Shown: positions 1 to 11,065 of the stretch, piece by piece
Position numbering within the stretch: position 1 is the first letter of the stretch
Layout of the letters: every line of letters starts with the position of its first letter
Source of the DNA: Zanthoxylum bungeanum
Taxonomy: Eukaryota; Streptophyta; Magnoliopsida; Sapindales; Rutaceae
Direction of reading: 5' to 3'
Length of the DNA: 64,000 bases
Assembly: GCA_019454045.1 (NCBI GenBank)
Contig: SKCR01038147.1
Span: forward strand, 186,001-250,000
The notes under the pieces: model-generated
The model's input: the letters and a program-made list of their open reading frames with translations, nothing else
The model's database searches: none
Told to the model about the DNA's origin: nothing
Translations under genes and position numbers: made by a program

Positions 1-654
1 ATTTCTACCAATATCATTTTAAAAATGAAGTGGTTATCTTAAAGTTGGGTAATATATTGATTTATTAACTTGGAACACTAAATTATGTAAAAGCCTATTC
101 CGATGGTCAATTACAAAATACCTAGTATAATCCAATTGAACCATATGTCTATGTCAACCAAATTACCTAGATTCATTAAGATTAAGTTCCAATTTGGCTA
201 CCCCCGCCCGACAGGTATATTCCTATCCTGTAAGGAAATCTATTAAATGGTTATCTATTCTCAAGGAAGATCGTGGGCTATTGAGTCTAAGGTCTTAAAC
301 TTAAAATCTCTATGTCTAGTTCATTTTAAGTTTACCTAGTCAATTTTATTAGTGGCCAGTTAATAAAAAGCATTAAGATTAAGACTCAATAAATAAATCT
401 TTATATTACTCAAACTATAATCTAACCCCTTATAAACCGGTGATATTAGATTTCATCACAACCCTAGATAACTAACTGAGTTACAACACATAGTTAGGGC
501 TGGTGAAAACTTAAAAGATATAAAATAAAATTACTAAAAAGTAAATGCTGAAAGATAAATGCAATAAAATAAAATGCTAAGGTAAAATGAATTAACTTCT
601 ACTATTTAGATATCTCTCATAATATAATATATATACTTGTGATAATATTACCAA

Positions 655-850
655 CCAGCCATATAGGCGGTAACCTGATTAATTCAAATTAAGTCCGACC
701 AGCCATAAAAGCGGTATGATTTGTCCATGAACCTGCCATATAGGCGGTAAGAAAATTTAATTATCAACCAGCCATATAGGCGGTATCCTTGATTAGTCAT
801 GTTTAAACCAATTTAAAATTAATATCCAACCGACCAATATGGCGGTATCC
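655..850. repeat. Five-copy short interspersed motif inside the LTR
   Basis: The motif 'accagccatataggcggta' and close variants recur five times, about 40 to 60 bases apart, with unrelated AT-rich spacers. It is absent from the two LTRs of the 31498-40752 element, so it is specific to this LTR subfamily. Confidence 0.75.
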
Positions 851-1288
851 TTATTAAGTCAAATTTTAAATAGTAAATATATTATATTTAAGGGAGATTA
901 ATCTAAATAGTAACAGTAAAAGAATTACCTTTCACCTTAGCAATGGGAAGTTACCTCATCATGGTTGAATAGTAAAACTGAAACAATAAAAACAAGATAA
1001 ATTACTATTACTATTACAAAAAGTAATTACTATTACAGAACGTAATTAAAAATTAATTACAAAACTTAAATTAAAAGAAACTAGAGAGAGAAACTCATTA
1101 TTTACATCAAAGAAATGAGAGAGAATGATGCCAATGAAACTGAAATCTCGAGCTCAATTTATAGACTTTGGTAGGCCACGGGCGTCGTGACGCCAAGGGT
1201 TTGGGCGTCGCAACGCGAGAACAGTTGACTGGTCCACACGTTTTGACTTTGACTATTGACGCGGATTGCGTCGGCCCAATAAGAATTC

Positions 1289-1466
1289 GACACGTGGCAC
1301 GCGGTAGATTCGGTTCAATGAGAAGATGACACATGGCAGAATATGATTCACCGATGATTCGGTCCAACGAGAAGATGACACGTGTCATGCGGAGTGTCGG
1401 CAACATAGGCTTGTGACACGTGTATCGGCGCATGTTAGCGGATCCTCTGTGATGGTGACACGTGGC
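1289..1466. promoter_or_regulatory. Cluster of G-box/ABRE-like sites in an LTR
   Basis: Five closely related sites occur in 180 bases: gacacgtggc at 1289, gacacatggc at 1328, gacacgtgtc at 1377, gacacgtgta at 1415 and gacacgtggc at 1457. Four hold the ACGTG core bound by plant bZIP and bHLH factors. Position within the LTR suggests U3 promoter sequence, but no transcription start is visible. Confidence 0.5.
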
Positions 1467-1770
1467 ACAGTGCACGTTAGCAAAGTCAAACTTCTCAAAT
1501 TCTGACCCGTTGACCCGGCGCACGTTAGCAGCTCTGGTGCATGTTAGGCGTCGCGACGCCAAGGGCTTGAGCGTCGCGACGCGCCTAAATTACCAAAATG
1601 CTATTTTTCCAATTTTCACTGTTTTGGTCCAAATCACCTTCAGAATGTCTTGAAACTTTATTTATCAACAAAATAACACAAAACAAATCAAAATATTCAC
1701 AAAACTCAAGAAACTATATAAAATATTAGGTTAAATAAGTGGGAAATAGTGATAGATTTATCACTCATCA

Positions 1771-4350
1771 CCCATCTACTCGCATGTGCACAAATTGCTG
1801 GCAACACACAAAGAATTGTCCATTAAATGGTATTGTCGTCAATTCAACGGCGGACATGAAATTAATCAGGAAAACTTACCATGTCTATGGTAAAGGATGC
1901 CCTGTCAAATGAAGAAGCCAGAAGAAAAGACGTGGGCTCAGATCAAATAGAAGCCCTTGTCTCGGAGCAACGAGGAAGACAACATGAGAAACATCAAGGT
2001 GGGAGGAGAGGCAGAAGCAAAAGCAGGGGCAGATTCAATGATGGGAAAAAGACATACAAGTGCTTCCACTATGGCATAGAAGGCCACTGGAAGAAAAATT
2101 GCCGGAAACTGCAACGGGAGCAGGGATAAGGTAATAACCAGCCGAAGAAGAATGATGCGGAGACACTAGTAGTTACTACGGTAGATGTAGCTATATGCTC
2201 CGGCCAGGAAGAAGCATGCATTCACACCGCAACTCAGGATGTCGAGTGGGTGGTAGATACTGCAGCGTCCTACCACGTCACTCATCACAAGGATTTCTTC
2301 ATAATATACAAAGCATGAGACTTTGGAGCAGTGAAGATGTGGAATACCAGTTCTTCTCAGATTGTGGGAATTGGCGAAATACAGTTGCGGACAAATGCAG
2401 GGTATACAATAACCCTGAAGGAGGTCAGACATGTTCCAAAACTTCGGCCCAACTTACTCTCGGGGTAGCCATTGACAAATAGGGCTATGTTAGCCACTTC
2501 AACAATGACACTTGAGGATGATAAAAGGTGTCATGGTCATTGCCCGATGACACATACGTGGAATCTTATACAAGACTCATGTGAAGATTTGTGCAGAAAG
2601 CCTCAATGTAGCTGAACGGGAGGCTTCTCAGAATCTGTGGCACCAGAGACTCGGTCACATGAGTGAAAGAGGGTTGTCTACCTTGACAAAGAATGGTATA
2701 ATCTCCGTCTCCAAAAATACTGCTCTGGATGCTTGCAATCACTGTTTTTTCGGTAAGCAACACAAAGTCTCTTTTAATTTCTCTTCTACAAGAAAATCAA
2801 AGTTACTCAGTCTGGTGTACTCTGATATTTGTGGTCCCTTCGAGGTAAACTCATTAGGCGGTAATAAATATTTTCTGACTTTCATTGACGATGCTTCTCG
2901 GAAAATATGGGTGTATTTTCTGAAAACAAAGGATCAGGTCATGGACTATTTCAAACTGTTTCATGCCATGGTCGAGCGTGAAACAGGGAAGAAATTGAAG
3001 TGCCTTCGTAAAGACAATGGAGGCGAATACACTTCCAGGGAGTTCGATGCCTACTGCGGAAGCCATGACATTCGACACGAGAGGACTGTTCCACGCACCC
3101 CACAACACAATGGTGTCGCTGAAATGATGAACCGTACCATTATGGAGAAAGTCAGAAGCATGATCGGCATGGCTAAGCTGCCAAAGCCATTCTAGGGAGA
3201 AGCTGTTCGTGTCGCCTGCTACCTGATCAACAAATCGCCATCTATACTGTTGAATTTCGAGATTCCGGAGAAAGTGTGGTCTAGTAAGAATCCATCATAT
3301 TCTCACCTATGAATATTCGGATGTTTAGCATTTGCACATGTATCCAATGAGCTCAGGCAGAAACTCGATGCAAGGACTACCTCATGCATCTTCATAGGCT
3401 ATGGAGACGAGTAATTTGGATACAGACTATGGGACCTGAAGGAAAGGAATGTCATCAGAAGCAGAGATGTAGTGTTTCTTGAAGACCAGACAATAGAAGA
3501 CATTGAAAGCCCAAAATGCCTTCTAAAACCAGTGCCGACAATGCCGATGCAAATCCAGACACAACCCCAACACCAACACCAGTGGCCACAGATGATGATG
3601 GGGTGCAAGATATGCCAGAAGCATAACCAGAGGAGGAAAAAAGTGTTGAGCATGAGGAGCTGCGGCCTGCTCCATCAGAGGCTTCGGGATCATCCAAAGA
3701 TCCGGATGACAACAGACAGCCAGAACCTCCAGTACGAAGATCCGAGAGAGGCCGGATTCCATCATCCAGATACTCAGGATCAGAATACATTCTGCTTACT
3801 GATGAGGAGGAGCCAGAAACCTTCAACGAAGCGGTATCTCATAAAGACAAAGACAAATGGCTGCACGCAATGCAGGATGAGATGGAATCTTTACAGAAAA
3901 ACAACACTTATGAGATAGTCAAGCTCCCACATAGAAAAAAAAAAGGCACTGAAGAACAAATGGGTGTTAAAGTTCAATAAAGATGGCAGCGAGAAAGTGG
4001 TGAAACACAAAGCTCGGCTAGTTGTCAAAAGATTCCTACAGAAAAAGGGAATTGACTTTGATGAGATATTTTCACCGGCGGTAAAAATGGCTTCAATCTG
4101 AGTCATCCTAGGATTGGTAGCCAGATTGAATTTGGAGCTTGAACAGATTGATGTTAAAATAACATTTCTTCATGGTGATCTGAATAAAGAAATCTACATG
4201 GAGCAGCCAAAAGGATTCAAGGTTTCAGGAAAATAAAACCTTGTTTGCAAGCTGAAAAATAGCTTGTACGGGCTCAAGCAAACACCGAGACAATGGTACA
4301 AGAAGTTCGTCTCATTTATGGTGGATCAAGGCTACAAAAGAACTTACACA
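1771..4350 (+). pseudogene. Ty1/copia gag-pol remnant
   Basis: Decayed copia polyprotein, read on the plus strand across several frames. In order: end of gag with a degenerate zinc knuckle (CFHYGIEGHWKKNC, about 2060-2100; second Cys replaced by Tyr); protease (VVDTAASYHVT, about 2250); GAG-pre-integrase and integrase (2581-3195, intact HX3H...CX2C-type zinc region and D/D/E core ending in QHNGVAE); a stop at 3193-3195; the rest of integrase to about 3480; a linker; and the start of reverse transcriptase (about 3800-4350, LYGLKQTPRQW). The YVDD part of RT, RNase H and the 3' LTR are missing. Many stops and frameshifts show it is dead. The similarity is to Tnt1-like elements. Its 3' side is fused to the broken aspartic proteinase gene. 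Confidence 0.9.
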
Positions 4351-4372
4351 TCTTCATTTGCCCAATCGATCA

Positions 4373-4816
<444 letters not shown>

Positions 4817-4856
4817 CTGTAAAATCCAGTATGCAAATTTCTGGTTTAGTGACCAT

Positions 4857-5859
4857 AGGGATGGCAGTGGGTAGGGTATGGTGCAGGTTTTCCATTACCA
4901 AACTCGCACCCGCATATGTAAATAAATTACCAAACCCGCACCATACCCGTTGCGGGTTTTAAGTTTCATTACCAAACCCGCACCGCATATAAAAATAAAT
5001 TACCAAACCTGCACTGGTACCCAGCGGATTTTTTGCGGGTTTTTAAAATATTGAATTATTTTGTGTTCTTAATAATATAATTTTTTTAATTAAATAATTT
5101 ATTTTTAATTGCTAGCTGTAGTTTTCACATTTGTTTTTCATTTGACATATACAACATGCAATGTATGTATATACAGTACATAGATAACATAATGTATGAA
5201 AGACTCGATACCATATGTTTATTTTTTCATATAAACATAATTAAAACGAGTTTTTCCCTTCATAATTATAATGATCAAAGTTAGCCAACTCAATCGACAA
5301 TAAGCTAAAAAGTAATCACCAATCTTTGGTCATATTTTTTTATGCTAAGTGTAATGAAAGTGATGCTTACAAGTCTCAAGTGGTGTAAGTGTAATGAAGA
5401 AGCAGGAAAACTACTGAAGTTTTAGTAAACACTAGTTTATTTTACTCCTCTCCTGTTTGATCATGTGAACTTAATCCAAATTTTTGTATTATAATTTTAT
5501 TAACAAGTATGATTAAAAAAAACAATAATAATCATGCAAAAAATCTTCAGTTGGGCAGGTTGCGGGCTGCGGCTGAGTGGGAGTGTGGAACTGTGGATTA
5601 ATGTTTTATGTTTAGGTTTTGTTAGTTATTTTTATATGAAAGTTTTTTTATATTGTCCTAAAAATATTAATTAATAAAAAATAATATTGCGGGTATGCGG
5701 ATACCCGCATTTTTTTCTTAAAATACCAAACCTGCACCGCACCCGCAGCGAGTTCTGCTTTAAATTACCAAACCCGCACCGCACTCACTAATATATTTAC
5801 CAAATTCTACCCATTGCGGGCCGGTTTTTGCGGGTTTGTGGGTAAAATTGCCATCCCTA
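4857..5859. mobile_element. Non-autonomous hAT element in the 5'UTR intron
   Basis: Termini AGGGATGGCA and TTGCCATCCCTA form an inverted pair, and 'gaccat' flanks both ends directly (4851-4856, 5860-5865). Subterminal regions carry many copies of 'accaaacccgcacc' and 'gcgggtttt'. The same family is present at 19420-20082. There is no coding capacity. It lies inside the predicted 5'UTR intron of the aspartic proteinase fragment. Confidence 0.8.
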
Positions 5860-6553
5860 GACCATACATAGGACTAGGAAGCATTGAACTTGAGAAAAAA
5901 ACCTTGATAAACCAATGATACGAGAGCATGTTGTAATAAACAATAGGTTGGTCCAAAATTTGACTTTTATCATGACATAAGACATCATATAATTAAAATG
6001 ATAAATTAGAAAAACTTAGTACCATCTAAACGCTTTTTTTAGTCATAACTAAATTCAAAAACAGAATACATTTTATTCTAAACTAATTATTTTCTTTTCA
6101 ACAACCTTCTCTGCAACCACACAAATTACACAGAGAAGAATAAAACCATTAATGTTTTAATTATCAACACAAACCACAGCTTTTAGCTCACATGTAACAA
6201 CACACATCGCCACTGATTAAAAAACAAAAATCAAAGCAACCTAATATGGATCGTCATAACCGATTTACAACATGAATTTTTTTTTTTTTTTTTTTTAAAA
6301 AAACCCACTATAATTACGCATGTAATTGAATTTTGGAATATCTTAGGCTCGAGTTAGTACATTTTTCAAGTTCAGAAAAGTCCAAATTTTACAATTTAAT
6401 ATTCAATTTCTCGTGTTTTTTCCAGCAGTCGAATAAAGTTCATAACAGTCCAAAGCAACTGAAACTGACCAATCGAAGATCATAAACGCAACAGTAAATT
6501 CTACGCAAAAATTAGAAAATATTTTACATCAATGTTAGCATTCTTAATCATAC
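5860..6553. other. Non-coding: rest of predicted 5'UTR intron
   Basis: AT-rich sequence with a T-run near 6278-6296 and no sustained reading frame. It reads as the upstream half of the aspartic proteinase 5'UTR intron. Confidence 0.4.
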
Positions 6554-6660
6554 CTTAGTATTGATCAAAGGAGCAGAAAGTGAATTGACAAAACCGAGAA
6601 AAAGAGTTGAAATACAAAAAATAAAAAATAAAGAAAATAGAATAATAATGCTGCGTTAGA
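6554..6660 (-). other. Probable 5'UTR exon of the broken aspartic proteinase gene
   Basis: On the minus strand a pyrimidine-rich leader ends in ...ATACTAAG followed by the donor GTATGA (6553-6548). The matching acceptor is at 4817-4818, directly before the ATG-bearing exon. Plant aspartic proteinase genes commonly have an intron in the 5'UTR. The upper limit is approximate, since no transcription start can be read. Confidence 0.5.
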
Positions 6661-6730
6661 GGAGTATGTGTTCTCTAGAGTTTTGACCTTCCATTAGATA
6701 GAGAATTTTTTGTATCCGACGGCGGTGTGG

Positions 6731-6910
6731 AGTAAATCTTTGGTGCAACAGTGGTATGGATGACGTGGTACCATCAACCAATTAAAAAATAACATGTTTA
6801 ATTTTCTTCATATTTTTTAGTTGTTTTTTGACTTTTTAGCACGCGTGGCAAATGATGATTGGCTTGTTGCATGGATGACGTGGTACCACTGTTGCACCAA
6901 AGATTTTCTC
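6731..6910. mobile_element. 180-bp MITE, MULE-like
   Basis: The inverted ends share 'aatctttggtgcaacagtgg', continuing into 'atggatgacgtggtacca'. The flanks ggcggtgtgg (6721-6730) and ggtagtgtgg (6911-6920) match at 8 of 10 positions, which fits the 9-10 bp target duplications of Mutator-like elements. It sits in the former upstream region of the aspartic proteinase gene. Confidence 0.7.
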
Positions 6911-6920
6911 GGTAGTGTGG

Positions 6921-7660
6921 GGCTAACTTGTGGTGACGTGGCATTGTTTCATCGTGCCATGTTGGCAATTGAGTGTTCCTACTCGTGTTAGCTTTCGTAA
7001 TCCACTTGGCGTGATGGGACTTTGATATGAACCGTCCGATTTGTATTTATGATGTTGATGAGAAAGTAACGGAAATGGGCCTCTCATGAATTAGTCCACA
7101 TCTGTTGGGCCCATAGAACAAGTCCATTTTCTTTTTCTTTTTTATTAGGATATATATATAATTAAAATATGATAGATTCGTATTTGATTCGTTTATTAAC
7201 GAATCATAATATCAGGATTCGTATTCGATTCGTTTATTAAACGAATCAAATACGAATATTCGTTTATTCGTTTAGTCAATGATATTATTTAATAAAATAA
7301 TTTACCACACTTGATTTACATTAATTCTTCATAAATATATACATATGAAATATGTAATTAATATATTTACTAAAAATACATCACCAATTATTACTAAAAA
7401 TACGGCACGGTGTTACAGTATTTGGCCCGTGCCGTAGGCACGGTGTTACAGAATTAAATGATTTTATTTTTTAATTAAATGATTTTATTTTAACTTTCTA
7501 TTTTTTAATTTGAAAATTTGAAAATTTTTTACCATTTCCATCAATCAATTCACTCTCTTTCCTCCAATTACCAATGAAATGATATGGGCCGTCAATTAAG
7601 CCACATAAAGAGAACCGTTGGATACACTCTCTTTCCTCCAACACAATTCTCATTTATTAT

Positions 7661-7693
<33 letters not shown>

Positions 7694-8121
7694 TGGACAT
7701 AATAAAATGATAATATTTTCTTGGAACAATATTTTGATAGATCTGACCCATGGCAATTGGGTTTATTGATTTTCAGTTTATAAAAATAACCCGTTTGATC
7801 GATCGAGTATGTTGCCAATAAACTTTTACCAAATATTCTATAGTTGTATAAATATATGCTCTCGTATATTTGTTATTTATATATATACATATATATACAC
7901 ATATATATATACACACAACATTTTTTATTTTTTATTTTTAAACAAAAACATTATATGTCTGGTCTCAAATTAAGTTTGCATTTTCTAAAATAATGGTAGG
8001 GGGGATTAACATCGCGTATATGTCCCTGATAATCTTTAGATGATATCGCTCCTTTCATTTTCCCTTGTAATTATTTCAGGGGAGGATATGAGGATTCTCA
8101 AATAATAAAATAGGATCCCGA
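6921..8121. other. Intergenic AT-rich stretch with repeat fragments
   Basis: No gene is visible. The stretch holds a fragment (about 7165-7400) related to the repeat at 55315-55728, sharing 'cataaatatatacatatgaaata'-like sequence and dense 'ttcgtttattcg' motifs. It also has a GC-rich hairpin at 7401-7436 and TA microsatellites near 7655-7692 and 7875-7915. Confidence 0.5.
7401..7436. repeat. Short GC-rich hairpin
   Basis: A 10-bp perfect stem, tacggcacgg against ccgtgccgta, with a 16-base loop. The loop-proximal 'ggcacggtgttacag' is repeated directly at about 7438-7452. The surroundings are AT-rich, so it stands out; its role is unknown. Confidence 0.6.
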
Positions 8122-10154
8122 TGTTGGAGTTAGTGCTTGAAGCGCCAATCCGAATAATGTATTGTACATTATATTTTATTATTTATTAATAAAATAACTA
8201 TATTTTCATTTCAACTTTGCTAATGGTAATTATTGTGTCATGATCTCTTAGTACATATTGGATTAATATATACATATAGGATAACATTGGCTTTGTGTGT
8301 GATCCTCCAAAATTTGATGTCATGTATGTCAAAGACATTTCATGGTCTAACTGCTAGATGCAGTCGTTGATCAGTGTGTATAAAGATGGGATATGTCGGC
8401 CTGTATGTGTACCATAAGGGGTTAAGTATCCATGTTAATGAGTCACGATTCTTAAGATTTTGGCCAAAGCCGATCACCTAAGGTTGATCGTATATACATC
8501 AGAAATAGTGTTCTGATTAGTTGTAAAGAATTGTGAACATGTCGATATTATGAGATGTGCGTTTTGAAAACTTGACGGTATAATCTATGTTTTATAAGCA
8601 CAACTTGGATAGCTTATGATGAAATGATTGTTAAACATATGTGATGACCTCGAATTGTATAGTTCAGAATGGTCTTTCTTGTTCTTCACAATTTCAGAGG
8701 TGGCTGAATTGCGTACATATGAGCTATGCTCATATGACGAACATGTCTGAACTTAGAGAGATCCATAATATGAAGTGTACTCGTTGAGAACTCGGGTAGC
8801 CAATCATGTTTGATAATAAATAATATTTTATATTATAATTATCAATTAAAATAATTAAGTGTTATTGGATAACATTAATTATTTATTAGACCAATTGAAA
8901 TTAATTAGATTAATCCAAATTTATAATCACATAAGGACATTGTTGTAATTTCATAAAAATCTCTACAATTGCATGATATTTTGGTAATAATAAAATATTC
9001 AATAATAAGTGCATTTGACTTGATTTAATTGGATTAATCAAGTTGTTAGACAAAGTTGATTAGATTACACATAATATACATATTTAGACAAATTGCATTA
9101 AGTCCACCTAAAAGTTGATTAATTTTTTTTATTAATTAATAAATAAAAACTTAATCATAAAAGACAAGCTTGAGTATTTTTTACTAAGCAATTAAGAAGT
9201 TAACATAAAGATTGATGAGAGAAACTTTGATAGTTCTCTACAATTTTCAACAATGAGAAGAAAATTAGAACTTTCATCCAAGCTTGTCAGGTAAGTTTGA
9301 TATTTTCTAATAAGCTATGTTTTTCATTAGTGATTTGATATTATTAGTGAAGCATATGGCGATGCATAATAATATAGCTTGAAGTTGAAATTATGTTAAT
9401 AAATTGTGTATAAATGCTTTGGAAGTATAGAAACACAATATAATTGTGATTGGGTCAAATTTTGTGCATGTTGGACATGAAACACAGAATTGGAGTTTTG
9501 AACTTTAGATGAAAGCTTAGAGTTATGGTTGTTATTCTATAATTACCTGACCACATTTAAGTGATATATAATTGTTCATTGGATACTTCTTTGTGAGATT
9601 CTTATTTGGTTTGTTTTTAGATTCAAAATTATGCATATATGTATTTTGAATACATTTATTTTTTATAAAATATTTGATATTTTTGATAACATGATTTTGT
9701 TATATAACTTATGTTGATGTTGGTTTTGATGTTAAAATTAGATTTTGGGTGTTTGGAGAAAGTTGTAAGTGATTTGGTTTGAAAACAAGTGGAAATTGCT
9801 CTATGGAATCAATTTCTACAGGCGAGCGGCGCGACGCGTAGCTCTCGCACTTGCGTGTTGCAATGCGCACATACTACGCATCGCAACGCGCAAGCAGGTG
9901 TTGCGTGGCGCGAAGCGCAAAGAGCTGATGCTCTCGCACTTGTGCATCGCAATGCTCGCACGCTAAATTTTTTTTCTCCGTTTCGGAACTTCGGGAGTCC
10001 GACTTGTCCCGAATTTTTTCTATGGACTCGTAATAAAATATAGTATTTCATTCAATTATTTAAAAATACACTCATGTTTTATATCCACGAGTTATACCTG
10101 ATTCTCCTGCAGGGATGTCGATCCGACCCTAAGGGTTCTATATCTGCCCCAACA
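8122..10154 (+). repeat. Solo-LTR-like block
   Basis: It starts TGTTGGAGTTAGTGCTTGAAG and continues 'cgccaatccg', which matches the terminus of the 2.6-kb LTRs of the 28638-47436 element (read on the minus strand), and it ends CCCCAACA. No internal region or second copy is adjacent. The five bases before it (cccga) are not directly after CCCCAACA but reappear ten bases later (10164-10168), so the exact right border is uncertain. A CG-rich segment at 9820-9965 has repeated 'cgcaacgcgc'-type motifs in an otherwise AT-rich block. Confidence 0.55.
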
Positions 10155-10372
10155 CCTTAGAGGTCCCGAATCTATAATAATAAACAAATTTTTCTTAAAA
10201 TAAATTTTAGTCATTGAAAAACATATTTGTTAAACTATTAAACTTTATTTAGAAATCAAGCATTTATATTCAAAAAATTAATAATATATATAACATAAAT
10301 CATAATTTATATAGAAGATTGAAATTCGTATTTTCTGTCACTTTGTTTAGTCCATAACTTTATAAAATTATG
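10155..10372. other. Short AT-rich spacer
   Basis: No coding or repeat structure is recognised. The last eight bases (10365-10372, aaattatg) are the target duplication of the following hAT element. Confidence 0.4.
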
Positions 10373-10688
10373 TAGGTCTGGGCACTGTTGGATTCAGATC
10401 GGATCGGACCGAATCTGAATCCGATTCGATTCGATTAAAATGAATAAATTAAATCCGATAAGGTTCGAAACAGTTATCAAACTCGAACCGATCCGATCCG
10501 ATAACTATCGGATCGGATAGGATCGAATTTGTTCGATCCGATTCGATAAGTTATCGGATCGGACAAATTTGATTTGATAAGGAATCCAAATTTGATAAGG
10601 GATCCGAATTTGATAAGGGATCCGAATTTGAAATCTCTGAATCAAATAAAGGATCTGAATTTGAAATACCAGAATCAACAATCAACAC

Positions 10689-10871
10689 TTTTTTTTTTTT
10701 TTTTTGAAATCGTTGGAAACCCCGCCACCAAACCACCCATTCTGGGCCGCGGCGCAGGTAAAACCCCCGGCTGCCCCAGGCTCTTACAAGAAGTTGCACC
10801 CCCTGGATTCGAACCCAGAACCTCAAGGTGAGATTCTGGACCCTTCACCACCAAGCCACACCCCTTGGGGG
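10689..10871 (-). mobile_element. tRNA-derived SINE, copy 1
   Basis: On the minus strand: a tRNA-like head with A box (TGGCTTGGTGG) and B box (GGTTCGAATCC, plus-strand 10804-10814), a GC-rich body, and a 3' A-tail seen as the T-run 10689-10705. It is flanked by the 13-base direct repeat caacaatcaacac at 10676-10688 and 10872-10884. Confidence 0.85.
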
Positions 10872-10884
10872 CAACAATCAACAC

Positions 10885-11065
10885 TTTTTTTTTTTTGAAA
10901 TCGTTGGAAACCCCGCCACCAAACCATCCATTCTGGGCCGCGGCGCAGGTAAAACCCCCGGCTGCCCCAGGCTCTTACAAGAAGTTGCACCCCCTGGATT
11001 CGAACCCAGAACCTCGAGGTGAGATTCTGGACCCTTCACCACCAAGCCACACCCATTGAGGGCGG
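10885..11065 (-). mobile_element. tRNA-derived SINE, copy 2 (tandem)
   Basis: Nearly identical to copy 1 and in the same orientation, with its own A-tail (T-run 10885-10896). The same 13-base repeat caacaatcaacac lies before it and after it (11066-11078), so three identical repeats bracket two SINEs. Confidence 0.85.

Larger units (their letters stand above)
1..1770 (-). repeat. Athila-family LTR, truncated by window start
   Basis: Long stretches match, by eye, the two LTRs of the complete Athila-like element at 31498-40752 (for example 'ccatatgtctatgtcaacc' and the 'cccgacaggtatat' block). The right end is 'ctcatca', the same terminus as those LTRs, so it is in minus orientation. It is a diverged subfamily: it adds five copies of a motif with core 'gccatataggcggta' (about 655-850) and a CG-rich stretch (1170-1590) holding five G-box-like sites. 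It abuts copia gag sequence at 1771, so it probably inserted into that copia element. Whether it is a solo LTR or the 5' LTR of a longer element cannot be told, because the left side is outside the window. Confidence 0.7.

Noticed and set aside
1107..1562. 151-codon open frame on the minus strand in the first LTR
   Set aside because: It lies in the CG-rich, repeat-bearing part of an LTR. The composition explains the lack of stops, and no protein motif is visible.
3399..3918. Several overlapping open frames on both strands
   Set aside because: They are other-frame readings of the low-complexity linker between copia integrase and reverse transcriptase.
10800..10860. Possible tRNA gene
   Set aside because: A and B boxes are present, but there is no cloverleaf or anticodon stem, and the unit has a poly-A tail and target duplications. 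It is a SINE.
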